From assembly GCA_024638165.1 (NCBI GenBank), contig JAHEKV010000003.1, positions 62,001 through 126,000 of the forward strand: a stretch of 64,000 nt of DNA, read 5' to 3'. Every line of letters starts with the position of its first letter. Position 1 is the stretch's first letter. Below the pieces are notes generated by a model. The model saw only the letters and a list, made by a program, of their open reading frames with translations. It was not told where the DNA came from and did no database searches. Positions 15,509 to 27,855 of this stretch are shown in pieces. This DNA is from Flavobacteriaceae bacterium. Lineage in GTDB: Bacteria > Bacteroidota > Bacteroidia > Flavobacteriales > Flavobacteriaceae. Made by a program: the position numbers and the translations under genes.

Positions 15509-15946
15509 ATGGCAAAAGAAATAGGTAAAGTAGTTAAGCTACAAGTTAGGGGAGGTGCTGCGAACCCATCGCCACCGGTTGGACCCGCCTTAGGTGCCGC
15601 AGGTGTAAACATCATGGAGTTCTGTAAGCAGTTTAATGCTAGAACTCAAGATAAAGCTGGTCAAGTTTTACCGGTTGTTATCAATGTTTATACTGATAAG
15701 TCTTTCGACTTTGTGGTAAAAACACCTCCGGCGGCCGTTCAGCTATTGGAAGCAGCAAAAGTTAAAAAAGGTTCAGGTGAGCCTAATCGTTCAAAAGTTG
15801 CTTCGGTTACTTGGGATCAAATCAAAGGAATTGCAGAAGACAAGATGGTAGATTTAAATGCCTTCACTGTTGAGTCTGCGATGATGATGATTGCTGGTAC
15901 AGCAAGATCTATGGGTATCAAAGTTTCTGGAACTAAACCTTTTTAA
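15509..15946 (+). CDS. rplK: Ribosomal protein uL11
   Basis: 145 residues with the N-terminal proline-rich switch [12 protein letters not shown] (about 19-30) and a C-terminal rRNA-binding domain ending [16 protein letters not shown]. Forms the L7/L12 stalk base with 23S rRNA and is needed for the stringent response. 65 nt of untranslated sequence precede it, with no promoter box I can defend. Confidence 0.98.
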   Translation: MAKEIGKVVKLQVRGGAANPSPPVGPALGAAGVNIMEFCKQFNARTQDKAGQVLPVVINVYTDKSFDFVVKTPPAAVQLLEAAKVKKGSGEPNRSKVASVTWDQIKGIAEDKMVDLNAFTVESAMMMIAGTARSMGIKVSGTKPF

Positions 15947-15961
15947 TAAACGACTGACGTA

Positions 15962-16651
15962 ATGGGAAAATTGACAAAAAAACAAAAAGAAGCTAGAGCG
16001 CTTATCGATAGTTCTAAGCTTTACTCACTTACCGAAGCCGCAGCTTTAGTTAAAGAGATTACCAAATCAAATTTTGATGCATCTGTTGATTTAGCAGTAC
16101 GACTTGGAGTAGATCCACGTAAAGCTAATCAAATGGTTCGCGGTGTTGTTAGCCTACCTCACGGTACAGGTAAAGATGTTCGCGTATTAGCATTAGTAAC
16201 ACCTGATAAAGAAGCAGAGGCTAAAGAAGCTGGAGCTGATTATGTTGGTTTAGATGAGTATCTAGACAAAATTAAATCAGGCTGGACAGACGTTGATGTT
16301 ATTATCACTATGCCTGCTGTTATGGGTAAACTAGGACCTTTAGGCCGTGTTTTAGGTCCTCGTGGTCTTATGCCAAATCCTAAAACAGGTACGGTTACTA
16401 TGGATGTTGCTAAAGCGGTAACTGAAGTTAAATCAGGTAAAATCGATTTTAAAGTAGATAAAGCGGGTAACGTTCATGCTGCTATTGCAAAGGTTTCATT
16501 CGAAGCTGATAAGATTGCAGATAACGCTAAAGAGCTTTTAGATACATTAAACCGAATGAAGCCTGCCGCTGCTAAAGGAGTCTACATGAAGAGTGTCCAT
16601 ATTTCTTCAACCATGAGTCCAAGTATTCCACTTGACCCAAAAGCCATTTAA
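15962..16651 (+). CDS. rplA: Ribosomal protein uL1
   Basis: 229-residue L1-stalk protein with the signature [20 protein letters not shown] (about 121-140). In many bacteria L1 represses its own operon by binding mRNA near rplK; no such leader was identified here. It starts 15 nt after rplK. Confidence 0.98.
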   Translation: MGKLTKKQKEARALIDSSKLYSLTEAAALVKEITKSNFDASVDLAVRLGVDPRKANQMVRGVVSLPHGTGKDVRVLALVTPDKEAEAKEAGADYVGLDEYLDKIKSGWTDVDVIITMPAVMGKLGPLGRVLGPRGLMPNPKTGTVTMDVAKAVTEVKSGKIDFKVDKAGNVHAAIAKVSFEADKIADNAKELLDTLNRMKPAAAKGVYMKSVHISSTMSPSIPLDPKAI

Positions 16652-16670
16652 GTACTTAAGAACTTACGAC

Positions 16671-17186
16671 ATGACTAGAGAAGAAAAAGCACTAGCTATA
16701 GAACAACTTAAAGAGAAGTTAGCATCAAGCACTACGATCTATCTTACTGATATTTCAGGTTTAGATGCAGCTACTACTGCTGATTTAAGAAGATCTTGCT
16801 TTAAGGCAAATATTTCACTTACAGTAGTTAAGAACACATTGCTTGCAAAAGCAATGGAGGTTTCAGATAAGGATTTCGGTGATTTAACCACGATTCTTAA
16901 AGGTGAAACCTCAATGATGATTGCTGAGGCTGGTAACGGTCCGGCTAAATTGATCAAGAATTTCAGAAAGAAATCAAAGAAGCCCGTTTTAAAAGGAGCT
17001 TACATTGAAGAATCGGTTTATATCGGTGACGACCTACTTGATACGCTTGTAAGCATCAAGTCTAAGGAAGAACTTATCGGTGATATCATCACGCTTCTTC
17101 AGAGCCCAGCGAAAAACGTTGTATCTGGTCTTAAATCAGGTGGCGGTAAGCTTGCGGGTATTATTCAAACCCTTTCTGAACGATAA
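16671..17186 (+). CDS. rplJ: Ribosomal protein uL10
   Basis: 171 residues from ATG 16671 (MTREEKALAIEQL), which fits the family better than the open frame further upstream overlapping rplA. The N-terminal rRNA-binding domain is followed by the C-terminal helix that binds L7/L12 dimers. Only 19 nt separate it from rplA, so the long L10-binding leader found in E. coli is absent. Confidence 0.97.
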   Translation: MTREEKALAIEQLKEKLASSTTIYLTDISGLDAATTADLRRSCFKANISLTVVKNTLLAKAMEVSDKDFGDLTTILKGETSMMIAEAGNGPAKLIKNFRKKSKKPVLKGAYIEESVYIGDDLLDTLVSIKSKEELIGDIITLLQSPAKNVVSGLKSGGGKLAGIIQTLSER

Positions 17187-17237
17187 TTTGTACGCACTCA
17201 ATACACAATATTTTAAACTTTATTAAACGATAGAAAA

Positions 17238-17618
17238 ATGGCAGATTTAAAAGATTTCGCAGAACAACTGGTTAACCTAACTGTAAAAGAGGTTAACGAA
17301 TTAGCTAACATCCTTAAGGAGGAGTACGGTATCGAGCCTGCAGCTGCAGCTGTAGCTGTTGCTGGTCCTGCTGCTGGTGGTGGAGATGCTGCTGGTGGAG
17401 AAGAAAAGTCAGAATTTGACGTAATTCTTAAGTCAGCAGGTGCTTCTAAACTTGCGGTTGTTAAGCTTGTAAAAGAATTAACAGGTCTTGGGCTGAAAGA
17501 AGCTAAAGAAGTAGTTGACGGAGCTCCAAAACCAGTTAAAGAAGGTATTTCTAAAGACGAAGCTGAAGGTATCAAAAAATCTCTTGAAGAGGCTGGTGCT
17601 GAGGTTGAGCTTAAGTAA
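17238..17618 (+). CDS. rplL: Ribosomal protein bL12 (L7/L12)
   Basis: 126 residues: N-terminal dimerisation helices, an Ala/Gly-rich hinge (about 33-56), and the C-terminal factor-binding domain with [20 protein letters not shown] and [10 protein letters not shown]. Recruits translation GTPases. Three hairpins follow before rpoB. Confidence 0.98.
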   Translation: MADLKDFAEQLVNLTVKEVNELANILKEEYGIEPAAAAVAVAGPAAGGGDAAGGEEKSEFDVILKSAGASKLAVVKLVKELTGLGLKEAKEVVDGAPKPVKEGISKDEAEGIKKSLEEAGAEVELK

Positions 17619-17636
17619 TACTTCCATAGCTTATTA

Positions 17637-17720
17637 GGCAAAGGTCTATCCAACGAAAGTTGGTTAGACCTTCGCCTGTTTTAAACAACCTAGGTTGTTA
17701 GGGCCTTTGAAATAAGGCCG
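17637..17720 (+). promoter_or_regulatory. Triple hairpin region between rplL and rpoB
   Basis: Three consecutive inverted repeats. (1) 17637-17678: AGGC, AAGGTCTA and CCAAC pair with GTTGG, TAGACCTT and GCCT around a GAAA tetraloop, with two single-base internal mismatches. (2) 17685-17700: a perfect 16-nt palindrome AACAACCTAGGTTGTT. (3) 17703-17720: GGCCTT / AAGGCC. A T-run occurs at 17732-17739, 12 nt after the last arm. The place matches the attenuator/RNase III region between rplL and rpoB in E. coli; function here is inferred. Confidence 0.75.
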
Positions 17721-17758
17721 ACTTATAATACTTTTTTTGACTATAAATTGTCCGTTAG

Positions 17759-20700
17759 ATGGTTACAAAACAAACTGAAAGAGTACATTTTGCATCAGCA
17801 AAGAGCATTCCTGAATATCCAGACTTTTTAGATATTCAAATTAAATCCTTTCAAGATTTCTTTCAATTAGAAACTAAGTCGGACGCTAGAGGTAATGAAG
17901 GTCTTTTTAACACCTTCATGGAGAATTTTCCAATTACAGATACAAGAAACCAGTTTGTTCTTGAGTTTTTGGATTATTTCGTTGATCCACCCCGTTACAA
18001 CATTCAAGAGTGTATCGAGAGAGGACTTACCTACAGTGTGCCACTAAAAGCACGTTTAAAACTTTATTGTACTGACCCAGAGCACGAAGACTTTGAGACG
18101 ATTGTTCAGGATGTTTATTTAGGAACGATCCCTTACATGACACCTTCTGGAACCTTTGTTATTAATGGTGCAGAGCGCGTGATTGTTTCTCAACTTCACC
18201 GTTCCCCGGGTGTATTCTTTGGTCAATCGGTTCACGCTAACGGAACCAAATTATATTCAGCCCGTGTTATTCCATTTAAAGGTTCATGGATTGAATTTGC
18301 TACGGATATCAATGGCGTTATGTACGCTTACATTGATCGTAAAAAGAAATTACCGGTTACTACACTCTTTAGAGCTATCGGTTACGAACGCGATAAGGAC
18401 ATTCTTGAAATTTTTGATCTCTCTGAAGAGGTTAAGGTATCTAAGACTGGCCTTAAGAAGGTTCTTGGACGTAAACTTGCTGCTCGTGTATTAAATACTT
18501 GGCACGAAGACTTCGTGGATGAGGATACAGGAGAGGTAGTATCGATTGAGCGTAACGAGATCGTTTTAGATCGTGATACGATTTTGGAGAAGGAGCACCT
18601 TGATATGATTATTGAGGCTGATGTGAAAACGATCCTTCTTCACAAGCAAAACAACGCTCAAGCCGAATATGCAATTATTCACAATACCCTACAAAAAGAT
18701 CCAACAAACTCTGAAAAAGAAGCTGTTGAGCATGTTTATCGTCAATTGAGAAATGCCGAGCCGCCAGATGAGGAAACTGCTCGTGGTATTATCGATAAAC
18801 TATTCTTCTCAGATCAACGTTATAATCTTGGAGAAGTAGGTCGTTATAGAATGAATAAAAAGTTAGGTCTTGATATCGAAATGGATAAGCAAGTCTTAAC
18901 GAAAGAAGATATTATTACTATCATCAAGTATCTGATTGAATTGATTAATTCTAAGGCAGAGATTGATGATATCGATCACCTTTCAAACCGTCGTGTTAGA
19001 ACCGTTGGAGAACAACTTTCACAACAGTTCGGCGTTGGTTTAGCTCGTATGGCTAGAACCATTAGAGAACGAATGAATGTTCGTGACAACGAAGTGTTTA
19101 CCCCTATTGATTTGATCAATGCGAAGACGCTTTCATCGGTGATCAACTCGTTTTTCGGAACGAATCAGCTTTCTCAGTTCATGGATCAAACCAACCCACT
19201 TGCTGAGATTACGCACAAGCGTAGATTATCTGCCCTAGGGCCTGGCGGTCTTTCACGTGAGCGTGCTGGTTTCGAGGTTCGTGATGTCCATTATACTCAT
19301 TACGGTAGATTATGTCCGATTGAAACTCCTGAAGGTCCAAACATTGGTCTTATTTCATCGATGTCTGTATTCTCTAAAGTGAATACTATGGGATTCCTTG
19401 AGACTCCTTACCGCAAAGTTGAAAACGGAAAAGTTGATTTATCAGGCTTCACCTATTTAAGTGCAGAGGAAGAAGAAGAGCGTTTAATCGCGCAGGCTAA
19501 CATCCCGATGAATGCTGACGGAACGATTGAATCTGATAAAGTAATCGCACGTATGGAGGGTGATTTCCCTGTAGTTTCTCCGGAAGAAATTCACTACACG
19601 GATGTAGCACCCAACCAGATTGCTTCTATCTCAGCATCACTAATTCCTTTCCTTGAGCACGATGATGCAAACCGTGCACTGATGGGATCAAACATGATGC
19701 GTCAGGCGGTTCCATTATTACGTCCTGAATCTCCAATTGTTGGTACTGGTTTAGAGCGTCAAGTTGCTAAAGATTCAAGAGTACTTATTAATGCAGAGGG
19801 TGATGGTGTTGTTGAATACGTAGACGCAGAGCGTATCGTTATCAAGTACACTAAGACGGATGAAGAGCGTTTAGTTTCTTTTGATGAAGATGAGAAAGAG
19901 TACAACCTGATTAAGTTCAGAAAGACGAATCAGGGATCAAGTATCAACCTTAAACCCATCGTATCTCGTGGAGATCGTGTAGAGAAAGGTCAAGTACTTT
20001 GTGAAGGTTACGCAACTGAAAAAGGTGAACTTGCTTTAGGTAGAAACATGAAAGTTGCCTTCATGCCTTGGAAGGGTTATAACTTCGAGGATGCGATTGT
20101 AATCTCTGAGCGTGTAGTTCGTGAAGACATCTTTACTTCGATTCACGTAGATGAGTATGCCCTTGAAGTTAGAGATACTAAACTAGGAGCTGAAGAACTT
20201 ACCAATGATATTCCTAACGTTTCTGAAGAGGCTACTAAAGACCTTGATGAAAACGGAATGATTCGTATTGGAGCAGAGGTTAAGCCTGGTGATATCCTAA
20301 TAGGTAAGATTACTCCTAAAGGAGAATCTGATCCGACTCCAGAAGAAAAACTACTTCGCGCCATCTTTGGTGATAAGGCTGGAGATGTAAAAGATGCTTC
20401 ATTAAAAGCTTCACCATCGCTTAGAGGTGTGGTAATTGATAAGAAGTTATTTGCGAGAAGCGTTAAGGATAAGCGTAAGCGTTCAGAAGAGAAGGACGCT
20501 ATCCAAGCTTTAGAATTAGAATACGAAGTTAAATTCCAAGAGTTGAAAGACCGTTTGGTAGAGAAACTTTTCACTATCGTAAATGGTAAGACTTCTCAGG
20601 GGGTTCTTAACGATTTAGGTGAAGAGGTTTTACCAAAAGGTAAGAAGTACACGCTTAAAATGCTTCACGCTGTTGAAGATTTCGCTCACCTTGTAGGTGG

Positions 20701-21568
20701 AAGCTGGACGGTTGATGAGCCTGTAAACGCGCTTGTTGCAGATCTACTTCACAACTATAAGATCAAGCTTAACGATCTTCAAGGTAACCTTAGAAGAGAT
20801 AAGTTTACTATCTCTGTCGGAGATGAGTTACCTGCAGGTATTATGAAACTTGCTAAAGTCTACATCGCTAAGAAACGTAAGCTGAAAGTAGGTGATAAGA
20901 TGGCAGGTCGTCACGGAAACAAGGGTATCGTTGCACGTATTGTTCGCGACGAGGATATGCCATTCTTAGAAGATGGTACCCCTGTAGATATCGTACTTAA
21001 CCCACTTGGAGTACCTTCTCGTATGAACATTGGTCAGATCTATGAGACCGTTCTTGGTTGGGCAGGTCAAAAATTAGGTCAGAAATATGCCACTCCAATC
21101 TTTGATGGTGCGAATATTGACCAGATCAATGTTTTAACCGATGAAGCCGGTATTCCTAGATACGGACATACTTATCTATTCGACGGTGGAACAGGAGAGC
21201 GTTTCGATCAACCAGCAACAGTTGGTGTGATCTACATGCTTAAACTAGGCCACATGGTTGATGATAAGATGCACGCACGTTCTATCGGACCATACTCTCT
21301 GATTACTCAGCAACCACTTGGTGGTAAAGCACAGTTCGGAGGTCAGCGTTTCGGTGAGATGGAGGTGTGGGCACTTGAAGCTTATGGAGCTTCTTCTACG
21401 CTAAGAGAAATCTTAACCGTTAAATCGGATGACGTAGTAGGTCGTGCGAAGACCTATGAAGCGATTGTGAAAGGGGAGACTATGCCAGAGCCTGGTTTAC
21501 CTGAATCATTCAACGTTCTTATGCACGAATTAAAAGGATTAGGACTCGATATTCGTCTCGAAGAATAA
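17759..21568 (+). CDS. rpoB: DNA-directed RNA polymerase subunit beta
   Basis: 1269-residue beta subunit. The rifampicin-pocket region reads [20 protein letters not shown] and then [10 protein letters not shown]: the Asp, His and Ser positions classically altered in resistance are wild type, so sensitivity is expected. [14 protein letters not shown] and the C-terminal [10 protein letters not shown] and [19 protein letters not shown] motifs are intact. Near residues 900-1000 it has a charged insertion ([14 protein letters not shown]) in the region where lineage-specific beta insertions occur. Confidence 0.99.
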   Translation: MVTKQTERVHFASAKSIPEYPDFLDIQIKSFQDFFQLETKSDARGNEGLFNTFMENFPITDTRNQFVLEFLDYFVDPPRYNIQECIERGLTYSVPLKARLKLYCTDPEHEDFETIVQDVYLGTIPYMTPSGTFVINGAERVIVSQLHRSPGVFFGQSVHANGTKLYSARVIPFKGSWIEFATDINGVMYAYIDRKKKLPVTTLFRAIGYERDKDILEIFDLSEEVKVSKTGLKKVLGRKLAARVLNTWHEDFVDEDTGEVVSIERNEIVLDRDTILEKEHLDMIIEADVKTILLHKQNNAQAEYAIIHNTLQKDPTNSEKEAVEHVYRQLRNAEPPDEETARGIIDKLFFSDQRYNLGEVGRYRMNKKLGLDIEMDKQVLTKEDIITIIKYLIELINSKAEIDDIDHLSNRRVRTVGEQLSQQFGVGLARMARTIRERMNVRDNEVFTPIDLINAKTLSSVINSFFGTNQLSQFMDQTNPLAEITHKRRLSALGPGGLSRERAGFEVRDVHYTHYGRLCPIETPEGPNIGLISSMSVFSKVNTMGFLETPYRKVENGKVDLSGFTYLSAEEEEERLIAQANIPMNADGTIESDKVIARMEGDFPVVSPEEIHYTDVAPNQIASISASLIPFLEHDDANRALMGSNMMRQAVPLLRPESPIVGTGLERQVAKDSRVLINAEGDGVVEYVDAERIVIKYTKTDEERLVSFDEDEKEYNLIKFRKTNQGSSINLKPIVSRGDRVEKGQVLCEGYATEKGELALGRNMKVAFMPWKGYNFEDAIVISERVVREDIFTSIHVDEYALEVRDTKLGAEELTNDIPNVSEEATKDLDENGMIRIGAEVKPGDILIGKITPKGESDPTPEEKLLRAIFGDKAGDVKDASLKASPSLRGVVIDKKLFARSVKDKRKRSEEKDAIQALELEYEVKFQELKDRLVEKLFTIVNGKTSQGVLNDLGEEVLPKGKKYTLKMLHAVEDFAHLVGGSWTVDEPVNALVADLLHNYKIKLNDLQGNLRRDKFTISVGDELPAGIMKLAKVYIAKKRKLKVGDKMAGRHGNKGIVARIVRDEDMPFLEDGTPVDIVLNPLGVPSRMNIGQIYETVLGWAGQKLGQKYATPIFDGANIDQINVLTDEAGIPRYGHTYLFDGGTGERFDQPATVGVIYMLKLGHMVDDKMHARSIGPYSLITQQPLGGKAQFGGQRFGEMEVWALEAYGASSTLREILTVKSDDVVGRAKTYEAIVKGETMPEPGLPESFNVLMHELKGLGLDIRLEE

Positions 21569-21603
21569 TTCTAAATATTAATTAAACAAAGCTTTACGTT
21601 ATT

Positions 21604-24600
21604 ATGGCTAGAGTTAACGATACAACTGAGCAAAGATTTAATAAGATTTCGATTGGTCTTGCTTCTCCAGAATCTATCCTTGGGGCATCTCGAGGAGAGG
21701 TGTTGAAGCCTGAAACCATCAACTACCGTACCCACAAGCCTGAAAGAGATGGTCTTTTTTGTGAGCGTATCTTCGGTCCTATAAAGGATTACGAGTGTGC
21801 TTGTGGTAAATATAAGCGTATCCGTTACCGCGGTATCGTTTGTGATCGATGTGGTGTTGAGGTTACGGAGAAGAAAGTTCGTCGCGACCGCGTTGGACAC
21901 ATTTCATTAGTAGTCCCTGTTGCTCATATTTGGTATTTCCGTTCGTTACCAAACAAGTTAGGTTACCTTCTTGGACTTCCGTCTAAGAAACTTGACATGA
22001 TCATTTACTACGAACGTTATGTAGTTATTCAACCAGGTATAGCAAAAGGCCCTGAAGGAGAAGAACTTCAGATGCTAGACTTCTTAACTGAAGAAGAATA
22101 CCTAAATATTATTGATGAACTTCCACAAGAGAACCAATATCTAGAAGATTCAGATCCAAACAAATTCATCGCTAAGATGGGTGCCGAATGTTTGATCGAA
22201 TTACTTCAACGTATTGATTTAGAGGCCCTGTCTTATGAATTACGTCACAAGGCAAACACTGAGACCTCTAAACAACGTAAAACGGAGGCGTTAAAGCGTC
22301 TACAAGTTGTTGAGTCTTTCCGTGAGTCACAGGCTAATCGCGAGAATAAGCCGGAGTGGATGATCATGAAAGTGGTTCCTGTAATTCCACCAGAATTACG
22401 TCCGCTTGTACCATTAGATGGAGGTCGTTTTGCTACCTCAGATTTAAATGATTTATACCGACGAGTAATTATTCGTAACAACCGTCTTAAGAGACTTATG
22501 GAGATTAAAGCTCCTGAAGTAATCTTAAGAAACGAAAAGCGTATGCTTCAAGAGGCTGTTGATTCATTATTCGATAACACACGTAAAGCTTCTGCTGTAA
22601 AGACAGAATCGAATCGTCCGCTGAAATCACTATCTGATTCATTAAAAGGTAAGCAAGGTCGTTTTCGTCAAAACTTATTAGGTAAGCGTGTAGATTATTC
22701 AGCTCGTTCGGTAATTGTTGTTGGCCCAGACTTAAAATTATTTGAGTGTGGTTTACCAAAAGATATGGCTGCCGAGCTATACAAGCCTTTTATTATTCGT
22801 AAACTGATTGAGCGCGGTATTGTAAAAACCGTTAAATCAGCGAAGAAGATTATTGATAAGAAAGAACCTGTAGTTTGGGACATATTAGAGAACGTGATCA
22901 AAGGTCACCCAGTTCTTCTCAACCGTGCCCCCACACTTCACCGTTTAGGTATTCAGGCTTTCCAACCTAAATTAATTGAAGGTAAAGCAATTCGTCTTCA
23001 CCCTCTCGCTTGTACAGCATTCAACGCTGACTTTGATGGGGATCAGATGGCGGTTCACTTACCATTAGGACCAGAAGCGATTCTAGAAGCTCAATTATTA
23101 ATGTTGGCTTCTCAGAATATCTTAAACCCTGCAAATGGTTCACCAATTACCGTACCTTCTCAGGATATGGTACTTGGTCTGTACTATATGACTAAAGAAA
23201 GACGTTCTACCCCAGAAGTTCCTGTTCAAGGGGAAGGGTTAACCTTCTATTCTCCTGAAGAGGTAGTGATCGCCTTCAATGAGAAGAGAGTAAATCTTAA
23301 TGCTGCAATTAAAATCCGCGTTAAGGATTTCAACGAGGCAGGTGAATTAGTGCCTCAGATCATTGAAACTACGGTAGGACGTGTATTATTTAACAACGTA
23401 GTTCCTGAAGAAGCTGGTTTTATCAATCAAGTATTGAATAAGAAAGCGCTTCGTGATATTATCGGACGTATCCTTGAATTAACTGATGTTCCTAAAACTG
23501 CTGAGTTCTTAGATCGTATCAAGCAGATGGGTTATGAGTTCGCCTTCAAAGGAGGTCTTTCTTTCAGCTTAGGTGATATTATTATCCCTGCTGAAAAAAT
23601 CAAGATGATCGAAGAGGCAAATACTCAAGTGGATGGTATCATAGGTAACTATAACATGGGACTGATCACAAATAATGAGCGTTACAACCAGGTGATTGAC
23701 GTTTGGACATCTACCAACGCAATGCTTACTGAACTTGCTATGAAGCGTATTCGAGAAGATCAGCAAGGATTTAACTCGGTATACATGATGCTTGATTCTG
23801 GTGCTCGTGGATCTAAAGAACAGATTCGTCAGTTAACCGGTATGCGTGGTCTTATGGCTAAGCCTAAGAAATCTACTGCTGGTGGGGGTGAGATCATTGA
23901 AAACCCGATTCTTTCAAACTTTAAAGAAGGTCTTTCAATTCTTGAGTACTTTATTTCAACGCACGGTGCTCGTAAAGGACTTGCGGATACTGCACTTAAA
24001 ACTGCGGATGCTGGATACCTTACTCGTCGACTCGTTGACGTTGCTCAGGATGTAATCATTACTACCGAGGATTGTGGTACGCTTAGAGGTGTTGAGGTTG
24101 AGGCCTTAAAGAAAAACGAAGAAATCGTTGAAACTCTTGGAGAACGTGTTCTTGGACGTGTTGCTCTTAACGACATCGTTGATCCATTAACAGGAGATGT
24201 GATCGTTGAAGCAGGCGGATATATCGAGGCTGCAGAAGTACAGAAAATTAACGCTACTGCTATCGACCGCGTAGAGGTTAGATCTGCACTGACTTGTGAG
24301 GCTGAGAAAGGTATTTGTGAGAAATGTTACGGTAGAAACCTAGCAACCAACAAACCGGTTCAAAAAGGTGAGTCAGTGGGAGTTGTTGCTGCTCAATCGA
24401 TTGGAGAGCCTGGTACACAGCTTACCCTTCGTACCTTCCACGTAGGGGGTATCGCAGGTAACGTCTCTGAAGAAAACCAGTTAATCGCTAAGTTCGACGG
24501 GGTTGCAGAGATTGAAGACTTACGTACTGTTCAGGGTGAAAACGCTGAAGGAGAAAAAGCTAACATCATTATTTCTAGAACCGCTGAATTCAAACTGGTT

Positions 24601-25914
24601 GAACCTAAAACAGGTGCTGTACTAAGTACACATAACCTTCCTTACGGTTCTCAAGTATTCGTAGAAAACGGAACTAAGATCAAGAAGGGTGATGTTCTAT
24701 GCCAATGGGATCCTTACAACGGTGTTATTATTTCTGAATTTACAGGTACCGTTGCCTTCGAAAATATTGAGCAAGGAGTAACTTATCAAGTGGAAATCGA
24801 TGAACAAACTGGTTTCCAAGAGAAAGTTATTTCTGAATCAAGAAATAAGAAATTAATCCCTACACTTCTTATCAATGATAAGAAAGGAAACGTACTGAGA
24901 TCATATAACCTACCTGTTGGTTCTCACCTAATTGTAAATGAAGGTGATTCCATTAAGGAAGGTAAGATCCTAGTTAAGATTCCACGTAAATCGGCGAAGG
25001 CTGGAGATATTACGGGAGGTCTACCAAGAGTAACCGAGTTATTTGAGGCAAGAAATCCTTCTAATCCTGCCGTGGTTTCTGAAATCGATGGTGTAGTTTC
25101 ATTTGGTAAAATTAAGCGTGGTAACCGTGAGATTATCGTAGAGTCTAAGCTTGGTGATGTTCGTAAATACTTAATTAAGTTATCGAATCAAATTCTTGTT
25201 CAAGAGAATGACTTCGTGAAAGCGGGTATGCCATTATCTGATGGTTCAATTACTCCGAATGATATTCTTTCGATCAAAGGGCCATCAGCAGTTCAGCAGT
25301 ACTTAGTTAATGAAATCCAGGAGGTTTACCGACTTCAAGGGGTTAAGATTAACGATAAGCACTTTGAGGTAGTTGTTCGTCAGATGATGCGTAAAGTAGA
25401 AATCGTTGATGCTGGAGATACGCTATTCCTTGAAGGGCAATTAGTACACAAGGATGAATTCATCAAAGAAAACGATGCTATCTTCGGTATGAAGGTAGTT
25501 GAAGATGCTGGTGAATCTGAAAATCTAAAAGCAGGTCAACTTGTTACTGTACGTCAACTTAGAGATGAAAACTCACTACTTAAGCGTCAAGATAAGACAT
25601 TAGTAAGTGCTCGTGAAGCGATTGCAGCTACGGCTACTCCAATTCTTCAGGGTATTACTAGAGCTTCACTACAGACCAAGTCATTTATCTCAGCGGCATC
25701 GTTCCAAGAAACGACTAAGGTTCTTAATGAAGCAGCGGTTAATGGTAAAGTAGACGGTCTAGAAGGTCTGAAGGAAAATGTGATCGTTGGTCATAAGATT
25801 CCTGCAGGTACTGGTCTTAGAGACTACGATCAGATTATCGTAGGTTCAAAAGATGAGTATGAGGCTAGCCAAGCTGCTCCGACTTTAGTAGACGAAGACG
25901 CGATTAATATCTAA
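21604..25914 (+). CDS. rpoC: DNA-directed RNA polymerase subunit beta'
   Basis: 1436-residue catalytic subunit. The N-terminal zinc ribbon ([10 protein letters not shown] then CDRCGVEV), the metal-binding [12 protein letters not shown], the trigger-loop area ([12 protein letters not shown]) and the second zinc site ([15 protein letters not shown]) are all visible. The gene is complete and in frame, 35 nt after rpoB. The 3' end is followed at 4 nt by the DUF3467 gene. Confidence 0.99.
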   Translation: MARVNDTTEQRFNKISIGLASPESILGASRGEVLKPETINYRTHKPERDGLFCERIFGPIKDYECACGKYKRIRYRGIVCDRCGVEVTEKKVRRDRVGHISLVVPVAHIWYFRSLPNKLGYLLGLPSKKLDMIIYYERYVVIQPGIAKGPEGEELQMLDFLTEEEYLNIIDELPQENQYLEDSDPNKFIAKMGAECLIELLQRIDLEALSYELRHKANTETSKQRKTEALKRLQVVESFRESQANRENKPEWMIMKVVPVIPPELRPLVPLDGGRFATSDLNDLYRRVIIRNNRLKRLMEIKAPEVILRNEKRMLQEAVDSLFDNTRKASAVKTESNRPLKSLSDSLKGKQGRFRQNLLGKRVDYSARSVIVVGPDLKLFECGLPKDMAAELYKPFIIRKLIERGIVKTVKSAKKIIDKKEPVVWDILENVIKGHPVLLNRAPTLHRLGIQAFQPKLIEGKAIRLHPLACTAFNADFDGDQMAVHLPLGPEAILEAQLLMLASQNILNPANGSPITVPSQDMVLGLYYMTKERRSTPEVPVQGEGLTFYSPEEVVIAFNEKRVNLNAAIKIRVKDFNEAGELVPQIIETTVGRVLFNNVVPEEAGFINQVLNKKALRDIIGRILELTDVPKTAEFLDRIKQMGYEFAFKGGLSFSLGDIIIPAEKIKMIEEANTQVDGIIGNYNMGLITNNERYNQVIDVWTSTNAMLTELAMKRIREDQQGFNSVYMMLDSGARGSKEQIRQLTGMRGLMAKPKKSTAGGGEIIENPILSNFKEGLSILEYFISTHGARKGLADTALKTADAGYLTRRLVDVAQDVIITTEDCGTLRGVEVEALKKNEEIVETLGERVLGRVALNDIVDPLTGDVIVEAGGYIEAAEVQKINATAIDRVEVRSALTCEAEKGICEKCYGRNLATNKPVQKGESVGVVAAQSIGEPGTQLTLRTFHVGGIAGNVSEENQLIAKFDGVAEIEDLRTVQGENAEGEKANIIISRTAEFKLVEPKTGAVLSTHNLPYGSQVFVENGTKIKKGDVLCQWDPYNGVIISEFTGTVAFENIEQGVTYQVEIDEQTGFQEKVISESRNKKLIPTLLINDKKGNVLRSYNLPVGSHLIVNEGDSIKEGKILVKIPRKSAKAGDITGGLPRVTELFEARNPSNPAVVSEIDGVVSFGKIKRGNREIIVESKLGDVRKYLIKLSNQILVQENDFVKAGMPLSDGSITPNDILSIKGPSAVQQYLVNEIQEVYRLQGVKINDKHFEVVVRQMMRKVEIVDAGDTLFLEGQLVHKDEFIKENDAIFGMKVVEDAGESENLKAGQLVTVRQLRDENSLLKRQDKTLVSAREAIAATATPILQGITRASLQTKSFISAASFQETTKVLNEAAVNGKVDGLEGLKENVIVGHKIPAGTGLRDYDQIIVGSKDEYEASQAAPTLVDEDAINI

Positions 25915-25918
25915 GTTT

Positions 25919-26221
25919 ATGTCAGAGAAGGATCAGAGCATAAATGTAGAAATCGATGAAAAAACCGCTGAGGGGATTTATTCCAACTTGGCGGTTATCA
26001 ACCACTCTGCATCAGAGTTTGTTGTAGATTTTGTAAGTATTATGCCTGCTACTCCAAAAGCAAAAGTTAAGAGTCGTGTAATCCTTACTCCTGAACATGC
26101 TAAGAAGTTGGTGAAGGCGTTGCAAAACAACATTTCCAACTTTGAGGCTGCACACGGCGAGATCAAGGAATATCAACAACCCACGATCCCGATCAATTTC
26201 GGTAAGATGGGAGAAGCATAA
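25919..26221 (+). CDS. DUF3467 family protein
   Basis: 100-residue acidic protein of unknown function. Recognisable by YSNLAVINHSASEFVVDF and the SRVILTPEHAKKLVKAL helix. In Bacteroidetes this family commonly follows rpoC. No catalytic motif, signal peptide or membrane helix. The 4-nt spacing and shared terminator imply co-expression with RNA polymerase, so a role linked to transcription is possible but unproven. Confidence 0.88.
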   Translation: MSEKDQSINVEIDEKTAEGIYSNLAVINHSASEFVVDFVSIMPATPKAKVKSRVILTPEHAKKLVKALQNNISNFEAAHGEIKEYQQPTIPINFGKMGEA

Positions 26222-26250
26222 AAAAAGGCGCCGTTTACGGCGCCTTTTTT
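26221..26250. terminator. Bidirectional terminator between the rpoBC operon and prfC
   Basis: Perfect 13-bp stem AAAAAAGGCGCCG / CGGCGCCTTTTTT with a TTTA loop. A on the left and T on the right let it act in both directions. It spans the DUF3467 stop and the last bases of prfC, whose TAA begins within its T-tract. Confidence 0.95.
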
Positions 26251-27838
26251 ATTTAAACTCTGAAGTGAGATGGAATCGAATACTTGGGTATTTCTGTTCG
26301 GCCATTTGCAGGGAAAAGGCTGAATCTGCTAGAAATACGAGTTGATCAGACTTATCTCTTGCAAGAAATTTCTGTTTGATTCGTTTGAATTCTTTAAACT
26401 CCTCACTATTTGGATTGTCTGTATCGATCCAACAAGCTTTATAAATGGGGAAGTTCTCATAGGTGCACTTTGCGCCATATTCGTGCTCTAAACGATATTG
26501 AATGACCTCGTACTGAAGTGCTCCTACGGTACCGATAATCTTTCTTCCATTAATATCCAGCGTAAACAACTGCGCTACCCCTTCATCCATTAATTGATCA
26601 ATCCCTTTGAATAACTGTTTTGCCTTCATTGGGTCTGCGTTATTAATGTATCTGAAGTGTTCTGGTGAGAAGCTCGGGATACCACGATAATTCAAATTTT
26701 CTCCAGATGTAAGGGTGTCACCAATTTTAAAATTCCCGGTATCATGTAGACCTACAATATCTCCAGGATATGATATATCAACGATCTCTTTGCGCTCAGC
26801 AAAGAAGGTGTTTGGGCTTGAGAATTTCAGTTTTTTCTGGTGTCTAACGTGCAGATAAGGCTTATTACGCTCAAAGGTTCCTGAAACGATTTTAATAAAT
26901 GCTAAACGGTCTCTATGTTTAGGATCCATATTGGCATGAATCTTAAAAACAAATCCACTAAACTCCTCTTCTTCGGGATTTACGACTCTTTCCTCGGCCG
27001 CTTTCAGCCGCGGAGTTGGAGCGATATCTATAAAACAGTCAAGGAGTTCTCTAACTCCGAAATTATTTAATGCCGAACCGAAAAAAACGGGTTGTTGGGT
27101 TCCGGCTAAATATTCATCACGATTAAAACTAGGATACACCCCCTCAACGAGTTCTAAATTTTCTCGTAGAGTATCTCCGGCATTTGAACCTACCAACTGA
27201 TCGAGTTGCTCATTTTGAACATCGTCTATTGCGGTCGTTTTAGATACGTGTGTTTTATTGCTTCCATCAAATAGATTGACGTTTTTCTCATAGAGATTGT
27301 AGATTCCTTTGAAATCGTATCCCATACCGATTGGGAAACTTAGGGGAGTAACTACTAGTCCTAATTTTTGTTCAACCTCGTCTAAAAGATCAAATGCATC
27401 TTTACCCTCGCGATCAAGTTTGTTAATGAACACAATCATAGGGATATTTCTCATTCTACAAACTGAAACCAGTTTTTCAGTTTGTTCCTCGACTCCTTTT
27501 GCCACATCGATTACTACAATTACGCTATCTACTGCAGTCAGGGTTCGATAGGTGTCTTCTGCGAAGTCCTTGTGACCCGGTGTGTCGAGAATATTTATCT
27601 TTTTATCGCGGTATTCAAAAGCAAGAACTGAAGTGGCTACGGAGATCCCTCTTTGGCGCTCAATTTCCATAAAGTCACTGGTCGCGGTTTTCTTGATTTT
27701 ATTATTCTTTACCGCTCCTGCCTCTTGAATCGCTCCTCCGAATAAAAGAAGCTTTTCAGTAAGTGTGGTTTTACCAGCATCTGGATGGGAGATGATTCCG
27801 AACGTTCTACGTTTATTAATTTCTTTCGCGATAGACAT
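26249..27838 (-). CDS. prfC: Peptide chain release factor 3
   Basis: 529-residue GTPase that recycles RF1/RF2. G1 is SHPDAGKTTLTEKLL, the switch is RQRGISVATSV, G3 is DTPGHKDFAEDTYRTL and G4 is NKLDREG; the C-terminal domains are RF3-like and not EF-G-like. Ten further in-frame codons exist upstream, but that ATG lies beyond the TATTTTTG box at 27856-27863, so ATG 27838 (MSIAKEINKRRTFG) is the better start. Predicted leader about 13 nt. Confidence 0.96.
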   Translation of the reverse strand: MSIAKEINKRRTFGIISHPDAGKTTLTEKLLLFGGAIQEAGAVKNNKIKKTATSDFMEIERQRGISVATSVLAFEYRDKKINILDTPGHKDFAEDTYRTLTAVDSVIVVIDVAKGVEEQTEKLVSVCRMRNIPMIVFINKLDREGKDAFDLLDEVEQKLGLVVTPLSFPIGMGYDFKGIYNLYEKNVNLFDGSNKTHVSKTTAIDDVQNEQLDQLVGSNAGDTLRENLELVEGVYPSFNRDEYLAGTQQPVFFGSALNNFGVRELLDCFIDIAPTPRLKAAEERVVNPEEEEFSGFVFKIHANMDPKHRDRLAFIKIVSGTFERNKPYLHVRHQKKLKFSSPNTFFAERKEIVDISYPGDIVGLHDTGNFKIGDTLTSGENLNYRGIPSFSPEHFRYINNADPMKAKQLFKGIDQLMDEGVAQLFTLDINGRKIIGTVGALQYEVIQYRLEHEYGAKCTYENFPIYKACWIDTDNPNSEEFKEFKRIKQKFLARDKSDQLVFLADSAFSLQMAEQKYPSIRFHLTSEFK

Positions 27839-27855
27839 AATAAGCAATAAGACCG

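Noticed and set aside
17238-17653. Long open frames opposite rplL, tuf, rpoB and other highly expressed genes
   Set aside because: They arise from biased codon use of the real genes, have repetitive Ser/Ala composition and no start context.
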